DNA of 64,000 nucleotides from Bacteriovorax sp037444575. GTDB taxonomy: Bacteria; Bdellovibrionota; Bacteriovoracia; Bacteriovoracales; Bacteriovoracaceae. This document shows positions 59,522 to 64,000 of the stretch, piece after piece (position 1 is the stretch's first letter; every line of letters starts with the position of its first letter). The notes beneath the pieces are model-generated. The model made no database searches. It was not told the origin of the DNA and saw only the letters and a list, made by a program, of their open reading frames with translations. The stretch covers positions 136,060-200,059 of the forward strand of contig JBBIME010000010.1 of assembly GCA_037444575.1 (NCBI GenBank), in the 5' to 3' direction. Both the position numbers and the translations under genes were made by a program.

Positions 59522-60040
59522 TTAAACGTCCGCCGATGGCCCGTTCGTTTTATTTTCAGGTTTGTTTCCTGGCCAGAATTCATATCCGCCAGAAATATTG
59601 TTGATATTGAAGAAGCCTTTCTTCACGAGAAGTTCACAGGCCTGAATTGAGCGCAATCCATTTTCAGAAATAACGAGAACAGGAACAGTTTTGCTTGGAA
59701 TTTCTACAAAGCGAACATGAAGCTCTTCAAGAGGAATATGAATCGCTTCTTTTAAGCGGTCTTCCTTGTTAAATGCTTTTGCAGTCACATCTAAAACAAA
59801 AAAATCAATATTGGGATTATTGTAAATTCCCCATGCTTTCTGAGGATTGATGTCGTTATAAGGACGGCCCATTAAAATCATGTTGTCGTCGATTTCTTCA
59901 CCGTTTTTTACTCTGACTAAATGGTTTCGTTGAAGTGTTATAGAGAAGTCTAACTTTTCATCCATGCGAGCGATGTTTTTCTCGATATTGTTGAGACGTG
60001 AATTGATAAACTCTAGCATTTGAAAAATTTTAAGATCCAT
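59522..60040 (-). CDS. Rhodanese-fold protein without catalytic cysteine, with N-terminal coiled coil
   Basis: 172 aa. Residues 1-35 form a short amphipathic coiled coil (LEFINSRLNNIEKNIARMDEKL). The rest is a rhodanese domain (FFVLDVTAKAFNKED, AIHIPLEEL, LVKKGFFNINNISGGYEFW). The active-site loop CxxGxRS is changed to SENGLRS: Ser125 stands in place of the sulfur-carrying Cys, so sulfurtransfer is unlikely. It may bind a partner or a persulfide instead. No neighbour suggests a partner. Confidence 0.8.
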   Translation of the reverse strand: MDLKIFQMLEFINSRLNNIEKNIARMDEKLDFSITLQRNHLVRVKNGEEIDDNMILMGRPYNDINPQKAWGIYNNPNIDFFVLDVTAKAFNKEDRLKEAIHIPLEELHVRFVEIPSKTVPVLVISENGLRSIQACELLVKKGFFNINNISGGYEFWPGNKPENKTNGPSADV

Positions 60041-60142
60041 GATGACTCCCGTTAATCACTCTCTCCATTTTATAGGAGACCGGCGTGAAAAGGAGTCGGG
60101 CAAAAAGATCGACTACCTGATAAAAATAGTCTGTTGAATTCG

Positions 60143-61750
60143 TTATTGGTTAATCGCTTTTTTTCTTAAGTAACTATATGTTGGATCAAAGACACCCTTG
60201 TTGATGATGAAATAGGTGAGGGCCAAAGCGTAGGCTTTTTTGGGATTGAGCTCTCCCATACAAAGAGCATTGTACATCAAAAGGTTCACGGCAATATTTC
60301 TTACTGCCGATTGTGTTCCCCAAATACGATCAAAAGTATAGCGATCTAGACCGACATCTCCAGTGTGAATCCTCTCGCCTTGATTTTTGGCATACAACTC
60401 TCGGGCGAGAGCTTTAGAAAGAAGTGCTTTCGTTTCTTCATCTTTTGGAAGGCCCGTCTCTTTAGATGGATTGCTCTCAATTGGAATCATTAATTCTTGA
60501 AGGCGAATTTTTTCTTCATTGGTATCAAGATAGGTAACAAGTTTGTTGAGTTCTGCTTTGAACTCTGGAGATTGAAGGATTGCATTGTAGGCCTTTTCTT
60601 GATCTTTATCTGAATGAGCGAACATTTTCGAATAGCTGATTGCTGGAGGAATGCTCATGGTTGCTCCAACGACATAGTATTTGATCATCTTATAGGTATT
60701 TTCATTCCCTGGATTGGTGGTTATGTGGGAACTGATCAGAATATTTCCAATGCTCAAAAACATATCGAAGCCAAATTTTTTGTACCATCCTAAATCGTGT
60801 TCTTGATCGCGATGGTTATAAATGTACGAGCTTCCTCCAATGGCCAATTCAAGTGATACCATTGTCGTAATAAATTTTTTATTGGCCGCTAGTCTATTCA
60901 CGTTGATAGTTTTCGCTCGACAACCATAAGTCAGTTTTTCAAAAACTTTTCCTCGCTCCAGAGCTAGTGCTTCATCGACTCCCTTTTTCATTTCATCTTC
61001 AATAAAGTTTTGGATTTCCTTTTGATATTTTTTAAAGGTTTTAGCAAAAGGCAGATCAGGGTAAACATCCTGTGAGATCTCTGCTAAATGAGAAAGAGCT
61101 GTTGGTTGGTCTTCAATTTTTAAGGATCGAACATATAAAAGATATGAGATCGACTTTTCCATTCGCTCATCTGAAATAGACTCAGGAAGGGATTTTAGGG
61201 CATTGAGCTCATAAAGGTTGAGTTCTAAATTTAAAATTTTTTTATAAAAACTCTCGCGTGATGTTTCAGAGCTGATCAATATGTTTAAGGCATTTTTCAC
61301 ATCTTCAGGATTAGCAAAATCTTCCAATAAATCAACATACACTATATTGTTCTTACCTATTTTAACCCATTCAGATTTTTCATTTACTTTTGCCACTAAT
61401 TTTTCAAGTTCAGCAAGAGTTATGATATTGGATCTGAGTGAGTTATTTAATAGTTCAGCGTACTTTCTTCTTACATCATTGGATCTTATGTTTAATTTTC
61501 CCAACAACTCTAAAGTGTAGAGTCTGGTTTCAACAGAATACTTTGAAAGTGAAGATAAAAGAGTCTTAAGTTCAGCAGCCGCTACATTTTTTTCAGGCCT
61601 AAAAAAGTTTTTTACAATTTCTACACAGCCAAAAGATCCTTTTTCCAAAGAAGCGATGGAACGACTTGGAGCAATTTGGTCATTGCTCGAATAATAGATG
61701 GCCATCAAAGGAAAGACGGCCATGAAAATATATAAAGTTAGCTTTTTCAT
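60143..61750 (-). CDS. Large membrane-associated protein of unknown function
   Basis: About 535 aa from ATG 61750 (AGGACC seven bases upstream; a longer frame starts at 61777). A hydrophobic N-terminus (LYIFMAVFPLMAIYYSS) is a signal peptide or anchor, followed by a long helical charged region. Near residues 310-390 a hydrophobic pair (GFDMFLSIGNILISSH and YVVGATMSIPPAISY) may be membrane-embedded, and the end is again hydrophobic. Two cysteines. I recognise no family. The HD and glutaredoxin genes on the same strand precede it after a 107-base gap. Confidence 0.6.
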   Translation of the reverse strand: MKKLTLYIFMAVFPLMAIYYSSNDQIAPSRSIASLEKGSFGCVEIVKNFFRPEKNVAAAELKTLLSSLSKYSVETRLYTLELLGKLNIRSNDVRRKYAELLNNSLRSNIITLAELEKLVAKVNEKSEWVKIGKNNIVYVDLLEDFANPEDVKNALNILISSETSRESFYKKILNLELNLYELNALKSLPESISDERMEKSISYLLYVRSLKIEDQPTALSHLAEISQDVYPDLPFAKTFKKYQKEIQNFIEDEMKKGVDEALALERGKVFEKLTYGCRAKTINVNRLAANKKFITTMVSLELAIGGSSYIYNHRDQEHDLGWYKKFGFDMFLSIGNILISSHITTNPGNENTYKMIKYYVVGATMSIPPAISYSKMFAHSDKDQEKAYNAILQSPEFKAELNKLVTYLDTNEEKIRLQELMIPIESNPSKETGLPKDEETKALLSKALARELYAKNQGERIHTGDVGLDRYTFDRIWGTQSAVRNIAVNLLMYNALCMGELNPKKAYALALTYFIINKGVFDPTYSYLRKKAINQ

Positions 61751-61857
61751 TATGAAGGTCCTGAGAGTTAATCTCAACAGGACCTATCGGTTGATTAGAA
61801 TTAAATAAGAGAGACAGAAGGTGAGCAGTATTCTCAGGAAAAAATTGCCCAAGTAAA

Positions 61858-63159
61858 TTACTTAATGAGCTCTTTAATTCTTTTCTTCTGAACTTCACTG
61901 AGCAGATCGTACTCACAGTGAAGTCGATTAACGGCATGAGATTTAGAAAATTTAGTAAAGAGATCAGTCGCCTCGTTGATATTGAACATGACCTTTTCAT
62001 CACTATCAAAAAGTTTTCGAACAACTTTCATTGGAAACTTACTGATAGAAGTTTCATCAACATAGTATTTCGATAAACGGCCGCTAGAACTCGAACGAAT
62101 ATATTCAATTTTTTCATCTTCTAGATATTTCTGAATTTCTTCTAAAACCTTTTCCTGATCTTCATTGAATGATTCAAAAATTTTATGAGGAACCTGATTT
62201 TTGATGATCGCTTCAGCATATTTATTCTTTGAGCGTTTCAAAATTTTCATTAAATGCTGATCGTCGTGCTCAATATATTCTTCAATACTAGCAGGAATGA
62301 CATACTCATTAGGTGATGTTTTGAAATATTTATAAAGAAGTTGTTCCAGGCACACCGCTCGGTAATGGAAATAAACCATGATGAACATGTGATAACGAGA
62401 AAGCAAAAAGTCATCGAATGTAACGACAGCTCTTTCATTGATTCCTAGATATGCAGAATTATCTTCAATACATACTTCCAGGTTGTCCAATAACCAGTCG
62501 AGATCGTATGAGCCGTAGCTCACGCCACAGAAATAACTATCGCGAAGAAGGTAATCCATGCGGTCACAATCAAGTTCACTTGAAACTAATTGATGAAGAA
62601 TGGGAAAATAATTAATTCCTTCCACGGTGAAATAACCAGGATCAGTTGTATGACCAGTGATTAAATCCGCGATGTATTTTTTTTGAACGCCAAAAGATTT
62701 TTCAACTAAATTAAATGACTCGGCAAATTTGCTATCAACGATGGCCTTGATAGTGTAATCCTCGTGAGTTGCTTGTCGGTCCCTTGCCTGATCTTTTTTT
62801 GATAAAAACTCTTTAGGAATTTTTAGCTCTGATAAATTTGGCATAACTGTTTCAGTTGAATGCGACAAAGGAGCATGGCCTACATCATGTAAGAGACAAG
62901 CGAGCTTAAACGTTTCTTTTAAGCGGCGAAAATTTTTATCCTGAAGTTTAACTTTAAAGAGGCGATCGAACGCTTTTTCAGCAACATTCATTACTCCAAT
63001 TGAGTGAATGAAGCGTGTATGGGTGGCCCCTGGAAAAACATACTCAGAAAAACCAAGTTGCTTGATGTTTCTTAAGCGTTGAAAAAAATCATCTCGAATA
63101 ATAGGGATCTCTTCATCCAGGATATGGATTGAGCCGTGAACTGGATCGCGAATTTCCAT
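61858..63159 (-). CDS. HD-domain phosphohydrolase (dGTPase/YwfO-like)
   Basis: 433 aa. HD motifs: H at HTRFIHSIGVMNVAEKAF, HD in ACLLHDVGHAPLSHSTE, and a conserved Asp further on in LDCDRMDYLLRDSYFCGV. Architecture and motifs match the YwfO/SAMHD1-like group that hydrolyses deoxynucleoside triphosphates. The start is directly next to the glutaredoxin stop (no gap), so they are co-expressed. dNTP hydrolysis is known for relatives; substrate here is inferred. Confidence 0.88.
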   Translation of the reverse strand: MEIRDPVHGSIHILDEEIPIIRDDFFQRLRNIKQLGFSEYVFPGATHTRFIHSIGVMNVAEKAFDRLFKVKLQDKNFRRLKETFKLACLLHDVGHAPLSHSTETVMPNLSELKIPKEFLSKKDQARDRQATHEDYTIKAIVDSKFAESFNLVEKSFGVQKKYIADLITGHTTDPGYFTVEGINYFPILHQLVSSELDCDRMDYLLRDSYFCGVSYGSYDLDWLLDNLEVCIEDNSAYLGINERAVVTFDDFLLSRYHMFIMVYFHYRAVCLEQLLYKYFKTSPNEYVIPASIEEYIEHDDQHLMKILKRSKNKYAEAIIKNQVPHKIFESFNEDQEKVLEEIQKYLEDEKIEYIRSSSSGRLSKYYVDETSISKFPMKVVRKLFDSDEKVMFNINEATDLFTKFSKSHAVNRLHCEYDLLSEVQKKRIKELIK

Positions 63160-63423
63160 TTATAATTCCTTTTTTTCTAGCTTGTCTTGATTAGCTCTTA
63201 ACCAGTCAATGATTTCTAGTGATTCATGCATAGGTTGTCCATCTATGAACAAGCATGGAACTGTTTTTCGTCCAGTGACATACATGAGCTTTTGCATGTT
63301 GTTTGTATCTTCATAAATATCTTTGTAGGCCACTTTAATTTTTAATTCATCAATAACCCTTAAGACTCTTTGACAGTAAGGGCATGAATCAAAATAATAA
63401 AGCTCGAGAGTTGGTGCGGGCAT
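63160..63423 (-). CDS. Glutaredoxin-family thiol-disulfide oxidoreductase
   Basis: 87 aa, single glutaredoxin/thioredoxin fold. The dithiol site CPYC is at residues 14-17 (DSCPYCQRVLRV), and the cis-Pro segment is TVPCLFIDGQ, followed by HESLEIIDWL. It reduces disulfides using glutathione or a similar thiol. It abuts the HD gene and follows the acidic PAKKAA gene across a terminator. Confidence 0.9.
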   Translation of the reverse strand: MPAPTLELYYFDSCPYCQRVLRVIDELKIKVAYKDIYEDTNNMQKLMYVTGRKTVPCLFIDGQPMHESLEIIDWLRANQDKLEKKEL

Positions 63424-63450
63424 AAAAAAGTCCTGAGTCCTAGAAGTAAA

Positions 63451-63474
63451 AAGGGCTTCATTACTGAAGCCCTT
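63451..63474 (-). terminator. Rho-independent terminator after the PAKKAA/acidic protein gene
   Basis: Perfect 10-base-pair stem AAGGGCTTCA / TGAAGCCCTT with loop TTAC; on the reverse strand it runs into TTTTTAC. It separates the acidic protein gene from the glutaredoxin gene. Confidence 0.88.
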
Positions 63475-63493
63475 CGTCTTTTAAAATTATTTT

Positions 63494-64000
63494 TTAATAA
63501 TCGTCATCATCATCGTAGCCTTCTTCTTCGCCACCTGATTTTTTTCCAAGAGCATACTCTTCATCTTCATCAAGATCGCGATCTAGATCGACATCTTCTG
63601 GTTTATCGAAAGCATCGTTATAACCCCATCCATAAGAATAAGAACCTTCTGCTTTAACTTCATCATCTTCTTCAGAGTCGAAATCATCTCTTTCGAAATT
63701 TCCTTCGCTACCTTCTTCATCTTCTTCAATGAAATCTTCGTCGCCCATGGCCTGATCAACAGTCTCAGCATCTTCTTCTTCATCGAGCAGATCTACCTCC
63801 ATTTCAAAATCCTCATCTTCATCATCGTGAAGAGGAGCGGCTTTTGATTTAGAGCGTACAGGTTCTACATTTGAACTCTTATATTTTTTAATAGCTTCTT
63901 CTCTTGAAAGAACTTTCGATTTAGCTGCGGTTTCTTTTTTAGCTGGAGCCGCTTTTTTAGCTGGAGCTGCTTTTTTTGCTGGTGCTGCTTTTTTTGCTGG
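63494..64000 (-). CDS. PAKKAA-repeat and acidic-tail protein, N-terminus cut by right edge
   Basis: The reverse-strand frame stays open from 64000 to a stop at 63494, giving 168 residues of the C-terminal part. The first about 22 residues are PAKKAA repeats (histone H1-like, strongly basic), then a neutral segment with REEAIKKYK, then about 110 very acidic residues rich in Asp and Glu (EEDEEGSEGNFERDDFDSEEDD, ending in DDDDDY). Basic-to-acidic layout suggests binding to DNA or RNA through the repeats with a regulatory acidic tail. The 102-aa open frame starting at 63802 is only a part of this longer protein. Confidence 0.7.
   Translation of the reverse strand, partial: PAKKAAPAKKAAPAKKAAPAKKETAAKSKVLSREEAIKKYKSSNVEPVRSKSKAAPLHDDEDEDFEMEVDLLDEEEDAETVDQAMGDEDFIEEDEEGSEGNFERDDFDSEEDDEVKAEGSYSYGWGYNDAFDKPEDVDLDRDLDEDEEYALGKKSGGEEEGYDDDDDY
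63935..64000 (-). repeat. PAKKAA-coding short tandem repeat
   Basis: Roughly 3.7 copies of an 18-base unit encoding Pro-Ala-Lys-Lys-Ala-Ala, in frame, continuing past the right edge. Copies differ at synonymous third positions, so it is a protein-level repeat more than a recent DNA slippage. Confidence 0.75.

Noticed and set aside
1..64000. Insertion sequences, prophage, CRISPR arrays, tRNA/rRNA genes, integrases
   Set aside because: No transposase, integrase or phage structural gene, no regularly spaced repeats and no recognisable tRNA or rRNA segments were seen on either strand.

Overview
The window is a continuous stretch of AT-rich bacterial chromosome (by eye roughly high-30s percent GC), gene-dense, with no gap above about 210 bases without a gene. 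I see no tRNA, rRNA, insertion sequence, prophage or CRISPR array. The gene set (flagellar hook-basal-body operon in flgB-flgC-fliE-fliF order, LPS-core glycosyltransferases, MsbA, an Mla-type lipid transporter, an eukaryote/archaeal-type single-chain glycyl-tRNA synthetase, pyruvate phosphate dikinase, Mpl, many small secreted proteins and lipoproteins) points to a motile, didermic bacterium. The low GC and the flagellar gene order suggest Bdellovibrionota, most likely Bacteriovorax/Peredibacter-like. That placement is inference from gene content, not from a marker alignment.

Layout. 1-7.9 kb: nitrilase-family amidase, small secreted proteins, a LysR regulator, an LPS-core glycosyltransferase trio (GT4, GT2 WaaE-like, GT9 heptosyltransferase-like), a divergent rubrerythrin/OxyR pair, NfuA-like Fe-S scaffold and RsmE. 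7.9-16.3 kb: a compact SF2 helicase, a toxin-antitoxin pair wedged directly before recO, msbA, glyQS and ppdK. 16.4-24.4 kb: three secreted proteins of unknown function, a beta-lactamase-fold serine hydrolase, Mpl (murein tripeptide recycling ligase) and a SleB-like secreted protein. 24.5-32.3 kb: metK, small proteins, an NtrC-type response regulator, a porin-like protein and a reverse-strand lipoprotein-mlaE-mlaF-mlaD operon.

32.5-47.9 kb is the flagellar operon: a large TPR envelope protein, a degenerate NtrC-family protein, flgB, flgC, fliE, fliF, fliG, fliH, fliI, fliJ, a MotE-like protein, fliK, flgD, a TIGR02530-type protein and flgE, closed by a terminator. A 73-nt sequence that can fold into a branched RNA sits directly before flgE. 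47.9-56 kb: a YiiX-type lipoprotein hydrolase, ferredoxin and PpiD on the reverse strand, then the elongasome genes mreC-mreD-mrdA-rodA, without mreB in the window. 56-64 kb: MarR regulator, arylamine N-acetyltransferase, Zn-alcohol dehydrogenase, an NAPE-PLD/UlaG-like lipoprotein, a rhodanese-fold protein without the catalytic cysteine, a large unknown membrane protein, an HD phosphohydrolase, a glutaredoxin and the C-terminal part of a PAKKAA-repeat/acidic protein that runs off the right edge.

The points most worth a second look are the flgE leader RNA candidate, the NtrC-like flagellar protein that lost both GAFTGA and Walker B, the OxyR box that coincides with a -10 element and an apparently leaderless oxyR start, the toxin-antitoxin operator lying exactly inside its promoter spacer and placed ahead of recO, and the cluster of unknown secreted proteins next to peptidoglycan-recycling genes. 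I did not find a clear, complete, previously undescribed multi-gene system.
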